Below are positions 46,501 to 61,700 of a stretch of 64,000 bases of DNA, in pieces. The first letter of the stretch is position 1. Each line of letters starts with the position of its first letter. Made by a program: the position numbers and the translations under genes. This DNA is from Thysanoteuthis rhombus. Its lineage: Eukaryota; Mollusca; Cephalopoda; Oegopsida; Thysanoteuthidae. A model generated the notes under the pieces. It saw only the letters and a list, made by a program, of their open reading frames with translations, made no database searches and was not told the DNA's origin. The stretch covers positions 40,995,787-41,059,786 of the forward strand of contig OY735211.1 of NCBI GenBank assembly GCA_963457665.1, given 5' to 3'.

Positions 46501-49500
46501 CCTAATAATAAAAACAGCATTTATTTTACACAATAAACATTTACTTTCCAACATAATCTCCTTCTTTATCAATGCACTTAATTCAGTAATGAATATTAAT
46601 TATATATATCAAATATTACAGAGTGAAAATTTCAAATCAAAATTCATGAAAAAACTACATTACAGACAAAGGATTTATTGATGCACCCTCATATCTTTAA
46701 TTTTTTTTTTCTAATTTGAAAATAAAAGATAGGATACTTAAACAAGAAAAACAACAAAGGCTCAGAATCTCCTCTTATCCTGCTCAGGTAAAGCATAATC
46801 AATTTTTCTTCTTTAAAACATCTAGACAAATAAATTTTATGAATAAAAAATAAAAACCCAAATAGTCTCAATTAATCATAAATTATTCTTTAAAGAAAAT
46901 ATTATTTTGTTTTCCATCTGATATAAGTAAGATGTCTGCAGTATTCTTCTTCATTTTTTCAATTCATTACTTTGTACTAAATTTCTTTGATTTTTCACTT
47001 TACCCTTTTGTCAATTCTACTGTCAAGATGCTATGACTCAAATGTAAGTGAAAAATACCAGATCACATTACTTCTTATTTTTGAAGTTTAAAATTAGTTT
47101 CCTTTTTCACATATTCACTTATGAGAATAATTTGCTCCCATTTGAAGCCCTCCCTGCTCAAAATCCTGGATCTACCCCTGCAAAGATGTCAATTCTGCAA
47201 AAAGATGTTAATTCTGCAAAGATTTTAATTCTACCTTATGATGGCAGGGTAATTTGCGCACAGGTTGATAAAGATGAAAACGTTGTAAGCAGATATTACA
47301 CTGAGCTCCTTGGGCAAGGAGGGAGCTGCGTTCAGCAATAGTTTCCAAAGGCAACGAGTCAATCACTTTCTCAGGAAGGGAAGTGAACTCTTGCGTATTT
47401 TGACTGAAAAATAACATTGTAAATGGATGACTTGAAACAAATGGACAATCATGAGAGGCAACAGGCTTGTTAAAATCTAGTAAACCTCTTTTAACAACTC
47501 TTTTAATGAAATTTATTCCAAATAATCTTGCTTTATTTTTCTGTAATCAGATTAGAATTTTTCAAAAAATCTCAAATATAAAAAAACACTGACTATTAAG
47601 TAGAAATAAACATGACAAGCTTTCTGTGCTAGGGTCAAACTCCCTTGCTTCATTAAAATCTAAAAAGTAAATAGAATTTGTCTCTTCATACAATATCATT
47701 CCAAAATTATGTGTCTCATTTCAACTCCTTTATCAGTATTTCCAGTTATTGGGATTTGCAAACTGTAACAAAACAAGTTGACCTGAGTTGGACTTTAGAA
47801 GTGGGAAATGAATCCATCATAATTTTAATATACGTCACTGTCTCACTGTTCTTTGAGCAATAAAATTTAAGTCATTGTCATCCGTCGTCCATCATTGTTG
47901 TTACATATTAGAGTAGAGTCAAAACTCAGTAGTAGGAGTTTGACAGAAGAAAGAAAAAAAATGTCTACTCAACCTAATGGTTAACCCGCCAAAGGCCTTC
48001 AAAGCAAGGAAGGGAGAAAAAGAGAAAAGACATACTCAGCCAAATAGGTAATTCACCACTGACTTCAAAAACAAGGTAGAAATAAAGAAAGAAAGAAATA
48101 AAGAAAGGAAAATCCAACTCGGTCTAAAGAATAATATATCACTGACTTTGAAGGCAAAGAAGAAAGGAAGAAAAGAGTGTCACTCCTGGCTGGATTTGAT
48201 CCCAGGATCTACTGCTTACATGCTGAATACTTATAACCATGTAACTATAGATGTGTTGATGAAAATTGAAACTTATTTGCGGTTATAAATGATATCGTGG
48301 TTTGGTCGCAGTTTTAGTGACATATTTAGTATTTTCTGCCAAAAAGAAAAATGAAATATTTATATACACCATTATCATGAATTTTTGCTTATATTTACCG
48401 TCATCTTAATTGTTGTTACTTTTTATCACAACTAATCAATTAAGAAGAGGTAAATAATTAAGGTTGTTTCTTTGGTAAAAATGGCTTTTGTACTGTTTTC
48501 CATAAACTAAACTGAACAATTGCCTATACATTTTAGTTGTAAACTGGAACTAATTTATCTGTGAACAAATCCTATTTTAAATAGAGAAATTCAAGAGAAG
48601 TGTAAATGGGGTAAAAAGCTTTTTTAAATCATTAAAATCAAACCATAGAAAATAGCAGTCATTCAAATAAAAACAAAACAAAATGAATTTATTGAATGAG
48701 CAACAATCTTCACCCTCAAAACATCTGTTTTTGACCAATTACAATAGATTCCAATATGATATCATCTATCTTTCTTTTTTTCTTTACTACTCTCTTTAAA
48801 TTTTTTGCTGAAATCCCAACATCTTTGATTTTAACATCTGACTAATCGCGATAATAAATCCACTCTATTGGGATCTGACAATAGCCATTTAATTGCCTGA
48901 AAAATGTAAATTTGTCATTTTTTCTAAAATCCTGAAGATTTTCAAAATAATAGAAAGATTTTAGATAAAATGATTCGATGGATGAAAGTTAATTCACAAC
49001 ATATTTGTAAAAAAAAATTCAGACAATCTGACATGGCACAACCAAAAGTTTAGGAAATTTGAATAATATGTGTGAACTGGATAAAATCAAGACTGTTACA
49101 ACCCTTCGTAAGCAGTAATTTTTATGAGATCACTATATGCATGTCCAAGAGGACTCTTTTGAAAGAGACAGTAAAAACTAGTTATTTGGGTAAATTATTT
49201 TTCACTCATGGTCATCTCTCATCTTATAAATGCACTTCAAAATAAACAAAGCAGAAATTGATTTAAAATTCTTGTAGGGGTTTTCCCAGGTCCCCACATA
49301 CAGGCAACTTCTGTAGGGATTTTCTCAAGTCCGCATATACAAGCAACTTTTGTGAAGATGGTGCAAAAAATCATCAAGCAAACATTTATTATCAATAAAT
49401 ATGTTTTTCAGAACCACTTTCATTCTGTTTTGAAATTATCTTACAAGTACAGCAGAAATAAATCAGTCAAATTTTGCAATAATTTCATAACAATCATTTT

Positions 49501-52500
49501 TGCAATTTTGATAACAAAAAACTCTTAAGTCTAAAAATGAATTTTTTTTTAAAATGACCAAACAAATGTTCAGATATAGTAATCTTCAATTTCAGTCAAG
49601 TCTGTTTACCATCTTCTCCATATTAGAATCAGAAACCATGGCAACTCATGCAGAATTACAAAAAATTATCTATATCTCTTGAGTATCTATAAAAATTTTC
49701 AATGCAAAATTCTCTCTAGCTTAGAAAAAAAGGAGCAGATTTACATCTAGAATCAATAAGAAGTTACAAGTGCACTTTATTAAAAGAACCAAGATAAGTC
49801 AGAACATCTCCTCCTAAGGCATAAAACAATCTCCCTTGACACAGAGACAAATAATCAAGCAGCCATGCTGTGCTTATAACAGGGAAAAATCAAGAAATTA
49901 TCTAATACCAAGAATTCTTACATAGAAAAAAATCCCTGAGAATTTTTCATTTGATGCAGCAAATAGAAAAAATAAACTATTAAAAATTCTTGACACTGTT
50001 GATTATGCTTTATTATCAGAATAGAATTTTTCTTTTCACTCAAATCCAATTTAGAAGTCAGAAGCCAGACAAAAGCTACGTTAACAAAGATGGCTGACTG
50101 TAAGTGTGCACCTTGTTGGCAAGTCTCATCAATCAATTTAGTTCCTGATGGTTTTGTGTGGTTCCACACGCTTGATAAGAAATAATTCAATATAGAGTAA
50201 AATAATGCCAAGTTATGGGAAATTTCTGATAAGCTTTAACTAATAAAGGAAAATGGAGATTACTTGTGTTCCAGGAATAAACACAAATATCCTAAGAAAA
50301 GCAATCCCATCTCAAAAAGCAAAAGCAGTTGAAGAAACAATTATGGCTATTTTTATAGTAACAAGGTTATTTGGTATTGACAGAAATCGAATACCTTCCA
50401 AAACCATCATTATTCTTTTTTGGAGAATTGTCAGTATGAGTGAAAGATAAAAAAGAAAGACTCATTTGTATAATTCTGGTATAGCAAAAATATATAGACA
50501 CTTATGATTAATGTTTGCCTAGTATTAATTCCATCTCAATTTTAATTGCTTTTCACAGTAACGCCTAGACCGTCATTCCATGGTTGTTAGTGCAGGTCAG
50601 AAATAAAAATAAGTCTTTGGTTTCTTTTTTATTTCTGATCCACAATAGTTACTGATAATCGTAGGATGACAACCTGGGAGTTGCAATATAAAAGCAACTA
50701 AAATTGAAATGAAATCAAAACTAGTCAATAATTAAAAATAATTGACAATGCCTCTTCATCTAAAAAAATCTAATAGGATATAAACACATAGAATAGATTG
50801 GGAAACCTTTCCCGAAAATATTTCAATTAATTATCAATCCATCTATCAGGTTAAAATATTGATGAACAAAGTTTATATTCAGCTGCTTATGACATTACAC
50901 TCATAACAAATTAGTTGTCAATCTATTCATATAGTTTAATAGCATTGGTATGGGCATAATTGACTAAGAACAATATAATTATATTCAGTATATTATATGC
51001 ATTAATAATCACATTCAATGACACAAAAGTAATGAATTCATTATCATTTAAAATCATGTCAGTTTTATGATTCTGACATTTTTCTCTAACCAATTAATCA
51101 CTGTATTCAGGTTTGCACATTAATTAGCCTTAATGTCTTGCCTATCTGAGTCAATTTTTGTGAATAAAAAAAAAGAAACAAAGAAGGAAATCGAGACAAA
51201 CATCTTGCTGCTTTCAAATCTAATAAATTAAAAATAACCAAAAGGCCCAAGTTTCAATTAAACAGCAAATGTTACATATGAGTGTTTTTCAAGAAATATT
51301 TGTCTGCCAACAAATCTAGTTATATGTTGTCTTAAGTTTTGAGATGAAATATTGTCATTATAGAATCAATTTGATAAAAGTTTTCTCTACCATTCTAAAT
51401 GATGTAAAACGAAGAAGCAATTATCATTAATTTATAAAGAAAAATGTCTGGAGTTTTTCCCAGACCAAAAAGATAACCATTTTCTATGTGTGCCTGCCTC
51501 AATGTCGAAGAGTTGAAATACAGCAATACACTTGACTGCTTAGCCTCTCATATTCTTCTATCATACAGTTCTTTGTAGGTTATAAAAACATCCTACAAAC
51601 CTGACCTAAACCTATGTGCATTTCCAAAATTAAAGTCATACTTTTCTGTCATCATTGCAGCGCTGTCAACTATATAAAAAATCTCACACAAGATTATTTT
51701 AAGGGTCTGGAAAATCTGAAAAAAAATTTTCCCCATCTGCTAATGGTAATTGCTTCTCAACTTTACACAATTTTGGCTTATAAAAAGGATTTTATAGGAA
51801 TGCTCCAATTTCGGATAGCGGGGGAGACCTGTAGGGCAGTTAATGTCAGTTATATTTGTTACTGTAACCATCATCTCAGAATCAGGAACCATGGCAGCCA
51901 AGATAAAGAAGAAAAGAACAAGTAAAAAAAAAAATGAGCGGAAATTCAATTAGCAGAATAAATGAATATATTGGATCATCTTCTTACCTGTCCAGTTTCA
52001 ATAAAGTTTCATAATCTTCAGTTTTCAATTCCCGTCCCATCAAATTATTGACAATTGCATTGGGCAAAGAATATCCAAAATTCCGGAAAGCTGATCGCCA
52101 TTTCTGTATTTTCTTCTAAAAATGCCATGTGTGAAGAATATAAATAACTAGCTATTTATGTAACCCACATCAAAAGTAGGATTTATTCAAGAAATATATT
52201 ATATCTTTCATTCAATCTAATGATTATACATATAGTGACACAGCAATTACTAAAAGCATATATAGAAAGGCATTGTAAATTATCATAGGCAGGAGTTATT
52301 CAATAAATACACAAACATTTTCATTCATTGTAATGATTACATATATAGTTGAATGGAGAAATCAGGTAATGAAACAATATTTGAGCCTGGTATACATATG
52401 TTAGATTTCAATCTAACTAACTACTGCCCACTGACTTATTGCTTTTCAACAAATCTCCTGATTAGCTTTGGTCATTTTTCTGCACTAAAATAAACAAACA

Positions 52501-55500
52501 AAAGAATCGATGATTAAATACCAAATTTTGCAATTTTTTTTTTTATCAAAAATCTAATTTAGCAAGTTATTGCACTAGATCTATTTGAAAATTAGTCATC
52601 AGGAATTCAAGCAAGCCTTACTGACAGAATAGGATTTACTATATATATACAATAGATGAACATTTACTAGAGAAAGGTATTGCAATTGATTTTCAGATAG
52701 AAACATATTGTAAATGATTTCACTATAGAAATGCACAAAAAATCAGGTAAAAGGGGGTGGCCAGGAGTCAAGGTGAACGTTACTGACAGAATAGTGCTAA
52801 TATCTGGATTATATTCAATGAAGGATTTTCATTCAAATTTATTTATTCAATCTATTTCACCCTATTTTCAAGCAGCATAAGGTTGGCCTAACTTCCTGCC
52901 TATCTCCATGGCAGGGTTCCACCAAATTTAAGTTTCTGTTTGCTTTAGCATGACAGAGATCAACAAACAAACAAACAGACAAAAAGTGACAACAGCTTTT
53001 ACATAATAAACATTGACTACATTGACTTGAAAATAACCTTTTTTCTATGTTATACAGTAGCTTTTAGGATGAGTTTGGATAGGGTGATAATAATCCTGCA
53101 TTGATAAAACATAAAATTAACATGACAGAATTTTATGCCTTTTCATTAAGACTACTTTTTATATTTGTTTTAAGAAACTTGCTAAATAACTGAAACAAAT
53201 TATTTATATCACAAAGAAAAAAGCATTATGTATGAAAGTTGATGAGTCATTCTCAGAGAGAGAACCAATAAGATTCAATGTCTGAACAGAGGAGATAAAC
53301 TTGACCTGTCAGAAGTCAGAAAAGACTGATGGTTGCTTCTAAATTAACAGATTCTGTTATTAACTCTGCCACTTGAAACTCTGACGAGGACAGAAAAAGT
53401 AAGTGCTATTCTCATTGATATTGATCACTGTATCTGATGTTTAGTTTTTTTATTTAAATAAGAACAAAAATACATTACATATTACATTATATACAGGTAT
53501 ACATATGACATAAATATTTGATAATGCTCATCTCATTGAAAAAAAAACTATAAAAATCTCTTTCATATCATATTGGTTTCTAAACAGATTCTTTAAATTC
53601 TCATAATCTATCTTGAGATTTTCTAAAATGCTCTTCTTATCGTGAGTAATCCCAAGCAAAGCCATCCGATCATGTTATAATAATCTTAAATCTTTTCATA
53701 TCACTATAGTTATTTAAAAAGACTTGATGTTTCATTCAATTCATACTTAAATGGAAAGACTTGCTGTTTAATCAGTATAAATAGTCTTCTTATGTATAAC
53801 TAATGATGAAAAAAATTATCACTAGATGGACTAGATGGACCCATGAAAATTCTTAATGCTGTCATGATGTATGTCCATTTACAAAATTTGACCATACAAG
53901 AAAAATAATGTCTACTAGTGTAGCAGGGGTTAATTAAGAGACATGAAAAGATGATTGTAATAAATGGGTTGGTTAAAAAAAACTATTTTTTTCTTTTGCA
54001 AATTAACAATTATAGTAGTGGTGGGTTGAGAGACTATAAAAAAAAAGATTGAAAAAATATGTTTGTAATGCACCAGGCCACGGTGATGACGGACAATCCA
54101 CTCTAAGTGGTCAGATCATTTAGACCAAGAATTTAGAATATTGTTGGGAAAACTTGAAGAACCAAGATACAAATTAATGGTCAATTCTTGGTTGCCAAAG
54201 AGATACCAGGATGAGAAGAGCTAGTAGGTGCTTGCTATTTTGGCAACAGGCACCTACCATGTCCGTGTAATTGATGGAAGAGGAGAGGAAGAAAGACAGG
54301 GAGTAGTTAGGAAAAGAATTCAGCCAGAGTTTATTTTGAGTATTTTCTCAGCTTGAAGAAATAATGCATTTGGAGGTGAATAACTCAAGTCCTCTCCCGA
54401 CATGTTGACAACAACTTTCAAAGAATAAATTGGTCATTTTTCTTTCTACCCTCAAATGATGAACTTTGTGTTTTTTTTTGATATCTCTCCCTCTGAGTCT
54501 GGTTCGCATTGACCTTTGTTTTTCCGTCATGCATATTTTTACTTTGTCCAAGGGTTCCTGAGTCGATACACAGCCAACAGTGACTTGAACAGAACAGCAC
54601 GACACTTTTAAATGCAATGCTATATTAGTTGGACCTATGGAAATTCCATGAGTGTTGACAACTACAATATTGTCATTATTTTCGCATGCATATTTTAGCA
54701 ATCCAAGTGTATCATTTTGTTAAAGTAATTTATCACCTGGATTGTGTCTATATTAATCATAATATTATGCAAAGGTAATGAAACTAATGTGTTATTATAA
54801 TTATTGATTACTTTTTCTATCTTTCTATATTCCAGTGGTCTACTACAACTATAATTTAATTTTCATGCTTTATACCAGTAAGAGAGGAGTAATGAATCAA
54901 TGACAGTTATAGTGATGGTTGAGCCTCTTTTACTCTCATTCAAGCATAAGCACCTCCTTCCATTATTCCCCTTGCTCATTACATTGCAAGGTTGAGTGGG
55001 AAGAGAGACAATTATAGTGGAGGTTAAGTCCCTTCTGCACTCATTCAAGCGTAAGCACCCTCTTCCATCTTTACCGTTGTTCATTTCAGTCCGAGGGCGG
55101 ACGGGGACTGAGAAGAGGAAGATTGGAAGATATGAGGAGAATGAATAATAATCTGAAACCATGACTGTGATACATACAATCAAGTAGAATAATCTCATAA
55201 CTACCAAATTAATTGCACTCTAAACTGAGAAATATGTTTTCAAAGCTATTTTTTACACAAACCATATCTTAGAGTTGGTTTTAGAAGTATTTATTTTGAT
55301 TTACATTTCAATGTTTTGAAGGAAACATTCCAAAGGCAAAACTAAAATAAATAATTTCTTTCAATAGTTCTATTTCACAAGTATTCATAAAGAATATTTG
55401 TAAATTAAAAGTAACCTTAAAGATTGAACAAACTGAATTCACACTTGAAAAAAATTGAATCAGAATAGTACTGAAAAATATAGTCAAGCAAAAACAAAGA

Positions 55501-58500
55501 AGTAAAATTGTAGGCACATTAGGGTTGTACAAGGTAAGCCCAAAAGTTTTTAAAAAAATGAAAAATAAAATTACCTACCTACACATCAGGTTTCCACCAT
55601 GTCCTTTGAAGCTAACTGTCAAAACAAGATGTTAGAGTACTGCTCCCGAAGAGAAGTGGCAAGAATCTGTACTACATTTGGTTCATGAATGCTTCTTGAA
55701 TTCTCAAATTTTTGGATAGCACTTTGCACAAACAGTAGAAGGGAAGTTTTGAATTAATATCATTAATGTGATTTCATAACCAGCAAGCTTAGAGAACTTA
55801 GAATATTGTTTGTTATTAGTTAACCTTCTCAAATGATAGACATTGAAATTGGTGCAAAAGTCTAGCCAGGCATTGGCATTTTTGTCTTTCTGCTTGTCTA
55901 TCACAACTGATAAGGCCCAAGAAGAGTTTTGACAGGTGATCAGTCTATCACCCACGTGCTCATTCACCCACTATTTTCTCTGACTCACATTGTGGTATGC
56001 CAGTGACAAGACCATAATCAAAATGACAGGTGCTTAGACAGTATCATAATTACATAGATCTTGATATAAGTACTGCACCAATTTTATGGCAACTGGGATT
56101 TTCATAAACTTGCCAGACGAACAATTGTGCCAAATGAAATGAGATCAAGTAAACACTAATTCAATAATAAATCCTTGGCATCATTGCTGATAATCGAAGG
56201 TTTCTTTTCAATAGTTTAATTTTTTCTTCATCCATAGGGAATTGTTTTACACTGTACATCAAAAGTTGCCACCAAAAAGTTTGAGAAATTTGAACAGTGC
56301 ATGCAAATCAAATGTAGTATAGGCTTTTGTTGCTAGCCTTTGTGAGCAGTACCCTTTAAAAGCCTAAGGAACTACTTCAAAAGAGACTGTGGAAACTAGA
56401 TGTTAAGGTAAGTAATTTATTTCATAGTAAAATTCCTCAAAACTTTCATATACCTGCATCTCTTTTGGAAGCCATTGTTAGGGATAAACATCAGCAAAAT
56501 AAGCAAAAGATCTCAAAATTACAAGACCACCAGCAACATTGCTTTCTTTTCACCTAATCTAGCAATAACAGGTAACCTTCTATCACTTCTCCAAACTAAA
56601 GAAGGTACTGAACAATCAGTTGCTTGAGTATTAGTGTTGTACTTGTAATCAATAATTCAATGAAAGTAGATGTTCTCACTTGTCTGAACTTGAAGGAATG
56701 TTCCTGATGGATGGGTGTGTTGAAGCAGGCCTGACACAGGTAATAACATTCACAAGAAATACACCTGTAAGAAACAGAAGACAAAGACAGGTAGAAAAGT
56801 TTTCTGGCCTCAAAAAGCCCTAGATGAGAAAGGTGTTATCAAGAGTTTCATTACAATAAGATTGGCAAGGATCTTGAATGATTGACAATGACTCCATCTT
56901 GGATCTTTTTTTTTTTATTTATCCTTCTCTTTTTATTCAACTTCTATTCAGTTTTTTAAATGGAAAACAGACATTCACTCATTCTGTTACTTTTGTTTTG
57001 TTTTGTTTTTTTAAACTCAACATACCTTTGTGCTTTCTTAAACAGTTCATACGTATTATCAGTTAATTATTTTGTTTTTTGGTGAGAGATTGCAGATTTA
57101 AAAAGCATTTCTATGTTCTTGGAGATCCTCTTACCATAAATATGCAAAAATTCAATGAATTAATATTCACTTGAAATCCTGCTGTATGTAGCTTGTATTT
57201 ACTTTTGCTTTACATATAATAACCCAATTCTGTCAGTTAAGCTTACCTTAATACCTATCATTGACAATTCCTTTCCTTTTTGTTTGCAATATATTTTTAT
57301 GGTAAAATAATTTGCTGTATATTTCTATAGTAAATGTTTATTTATCATACAAATTGTAGCCCTATTATGTCAGTAATTCCTGGCCTCTGACAATCCCTTT
57401 CTTTCCTTATGCAGACAGAGTGCCAAAACTTGTTAAAACAAATTGTAAGTCAAAAATTGCAAAATTCAGTATTAATCAATTTTTTCCTGACTGTCAGTGG
57501 GCAGTAGTGATGAAAACCAAAACTTTGCCCACATATACAGGGTTCAAATGCTGTTAATGCTAAAATATAACCATCATTTTTGTTTTATTACCCTCTTACT
57601 GCCAGGATTTGCTGCGTCCAAGCAAAACATAGTGATTTACATAAAAAAAATTGATAATTACATTGGAATGAGGAGTATTTATTTTTTTTGTTTTTCTTTT
57701 CACAATAGTTGATCAGACATGATTCTCCCTATGCTGCATTAACAGAATTGTTTTTGTAATCCAGCCAAACCCCAAGTCCTGCTTGGGTTGCTTCCAAATC
57801 CACAACATTAAGCCAAACATTATGTACTCATTCAACAATTTTTCACTTTTATTTCTTATGGCTGAAACAGAATTCAACAATACAATAGATATGGATTGTT
57901 TCTTCATCAATTTCACTTCCACAAGTGTTTCACACACCAAGTTTAGTGCAATTAGCCCAGTTTTGCTTGTAAAATCAGTGATATTCCCATAAGCAAGTAT
58001 TTCTGTCTTTATTGAATCAATTTTGTTCTTTGAAATAATTATATTAAAAGTAGACAATGATAAAATTGTTATGTCTCTTGCAAATATAAAATGGCTACAT
58101 ATTGACAATCTTATACTGTTAAGCACCATTTTTCCTCATTCATACCAACAACCTTGGAGCTGAGGACATGAGTTTAAAGATGAATAATGCTGTTTTAAAT
58201 CACAATTTGATTTTTTGCTGAGCATGAAGATCAAAGTCAATTTCTCCAAAAATCAAAGAAAGATTAAAGGCTCAAAGAATTCAGAGAGAAAAACTTCAGA
58301 AGACTTGCTTGGGAAATAAGAGCATCTATGTCAAACAAATCATCCAGCTGTGCTCAGCATTTTAGATCGCATGAGTAGATAGATTATTTTATTATTTTCT
58401 CATGACTTACTTATAGCAATTTCCTACAATTGGTTTCAGACGGCAGGCTTCACAGGTAACTCCATGATGATAGTTTTTCCCTGGCCGGCTGACACCATTC

Positions 58501-58664
58501 ATTGAGTTGCGTTCTTCCTTCCTGAGGGTTTCCAGAGAGATGAAATTTGACCGACACATTGGGCAGGTAATTGTCTCTTTCTCATTTGACTTTTGGTGAA
58601 TTGCATGGATCTTCATGCATTTGATATGAATGTTGTTCCCACAACCATAGCTGGCAAAAAATAA

Positions 58665-58755
<91 letters not shown>

Positions 58756-61700
58756 GGGAAGAGAGGGAAAGAGAAATATACATGAGGGAAAGTGATTTCT
58801 GAAATAGAGTTGACAGTTGTAGTGATATTAGAGCTGTAATTTGAAAATAACATTTATGAAATAAACACCAAAGTTAATTTTTTATGTTCACACTCAAAAA
58901 TCTCTTGAAGACAATCCAAGAGTCTGTTTCTTGACAATGTTTTTTGGTACTATGGACATGTGACATTTTTAATTCAAGATATGTTTAAATGTATGCTTCA
59001 CTGAATGGTCTTAAACTCAAATATTAGGCTGGTAAAGTTTGTTAAGTATCTTACTGAAAAAGAATTTAAAGCAGAATGTTTCAGTTTGGCAGATGAACAT
59101 ATTAATTATTTTGCAGCATATAAGATGTGTTTTGTTTTTTTAATCTGACTCTCAAAATCACTCAATATCCTACATGAATCTTGGGAGCTAAAAACCACCT
59201 CAGCTTAATGATCAAGGCAACTTTTGAATGAATATATGTGATATATTACCAGTCTCCTAAAAGAACCACAGTAATTCTGAAATAGAAAATGGTAAGGACA
59301 TGGCAGAAACAGGAGACCCAACTACAATAAGTTGAAAAATATGTGTACAACATTTGGAAAACAACTGCTAATTGGCTTGAACTTGAAGAAGAGTTGGAGA
59401 CCTGGATTCTAAATAACAGGAGGACAGTCATAATTCGTCAAGCTAGAGTTATGACAACTGCAAATGGACAAGAAGATCTTACCTGTTATGGACGCTAGTA
59501 TTTTTGTTTTATGAAAAAAGACAATTTGGTTTCATGTTACAAAAAATCAGGATAACACAAAAATTCATGTAAAATAAGATAAGAAAATTTGGGAATTTCA
59601 CAGATCTGTGATAAAGTGTACAAAGAATCTGAAATATAATGTTTAGAGAGTAACAAACATGGTTTGGAGTGAGGGATAACTCCTCCTGGGGGGTTCCAAG
59701 ATGGGCTCTAGGAAATTTCCTAATATTTCATATTTAAAAGATATTTCAAGCTAAATTTAGGGTGCATCTTATATGCCACAAAATGCAATAATAATAAAAT
59801 CAATAATAGTCACTTAGTACAAATACCTACAACAATGAATTGAAAAATTCTCATTTAGTGCTACAATTGATATGATCACTAATATCATAGAATAATCAGT
59901 TCCTGTTTTGTTTTTGCAACTTTTTAGGTCTACTGAGGGTTCCCTTATCGGGTTTGTTTTTGCCTAAGACTATATTAACTTGTTTTGGTGATGTAGTAAT
60001 GTCTTTGCTGAGAAAATAACCAGACTAGAATATAGCTTCAACCTGGATTCCAATACTGACTATTTGTATTAAAAACAAAGTTACTATAGACATACCCATA
60101 GGAGCACACTAAATATCTACAAAAATGCAGTGAAGCACTCCAAATTTACAACGAACAATCTAATCCTGGATGAAATTAAGAATCGAATTAATCTTTTACC
60201 GTTGGTTCCAAAATAAATTTAAAAACTAATTTATAATTTTTAAAAAGAGAGGAAATAAAGAATGGGGCTACCTTACCATGAAGCAGTGTTTAGCAAACTA
60301 TTTTGTAGACCATAGTGAGTTCAATCTTTACCAGATTCTCCTCCTTTTTAGCTTTATGCCAGACTTAAGAAAGCTTAGTAAATATTGAGAGGAAATCAAA
60401 ATTGATGTCAACATGTCAATGAAATTAATTCAATTCTTCTTCTGATTTTTCAAGTTTTTACTCTCCTTTTTTACTTTTACAACAATACTCAGATTATGCC
60501 TTTGACCAACAATACATATATACATGGGAAGCTGTTTATCATAATCACAGATAATGTTATCAAACGGTTATTGCAATCAAAATCAATCAGTCCCAAATAC
60601 TTTATTTAAAATGAATTAAATTTTTTAATTCAAAAAGACAAATATCATATTGATTTTTTTATTATGTAAAGTTATCAATAATAATGAATTTAATGACATA
60701 ACAACGAATTGATAACAATGAATTTAAATTTTTCCCAAATTCATATCCTTTGTCTATTGTTATCAGCTGGTTATTGCTATCTAAAAGACCCAGTCTTGAA
60801 TTGATCACAATAAGCAGCTCCCTCAGTATTTATGAGGATATTAGTTCCATTTACTGAGTATTCATCATTCATGATGTTGGCATTCATCATTCATGAACAG
60901 TCTTCAGTTAGGACTATTCCTGATCTAAGAACAGGTGCAAAGGAATGAATTCCAAAACATTTGTTATAGAGGAGCCTGATTCAGCTGCACACTTAAAATA
61001 ACTGGAAACAGCTTGCATAAAAAATAGTATTTAAACATAAAAAAACAAAGATAAGTTAGCACAATTAAGATGAATCATGTTTCAAAATAATCTCTACACA
61101 TCTGATTTGATTCATAATTTGAGCAACAAAAGATCAGAGGTAGAACCAAGATAAATGTCTCATGATGCAAAAGGGCAAGAAAAATATACTCTGTGTTCTT
61201 CTTTCTCAAACTCTACAGATAAAATGGATCCTCCCGTAAAAAAGTAATAAGGCCAATAAATAATAAGGAGGAAGAAAAGCTATATAAAGATAGTGCTGTA
61301 CAAATACAGAATAAAAGTCTTGTCTAATAGACCATTTGTACAGAATGTGATCTTACTAGTATGTCCTTGTACCAAACTAAGTTAAGCTTACTAAATAACC
61401 AAATCCAGGTTGGACATTTTTTATTTATTTTGTGTGTTGTATAATTACTAAATCAACCACATAGTTTGATCAAAAATTAGTCAAAGCATCTAGTGAATGC
61501 ATTGAGATGCATCCTCAGTAATGTTATGTTCCTGGGGACATAAGGGGTTTCAGACCTCTCAACATCAGACCCACTTGTCTGGTGACACAACTTGCATCCC
61601 AGCAACATGTCAGCACCAGTTTCTCCTCCATAGTGAATTGCAAGTAATATCTCAATGCTGATATCACAACCGATAGGATGTTACTAACAAGGTCTGAATT

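Noticed and set aside
54348-55207. Minus-strand frames of 117 and 114 codons
   Set aside because: The second reflects the 105-bp tandem duplication; the first has no recognisable domain, splice sites or link to ZSWIM2 exon phases.
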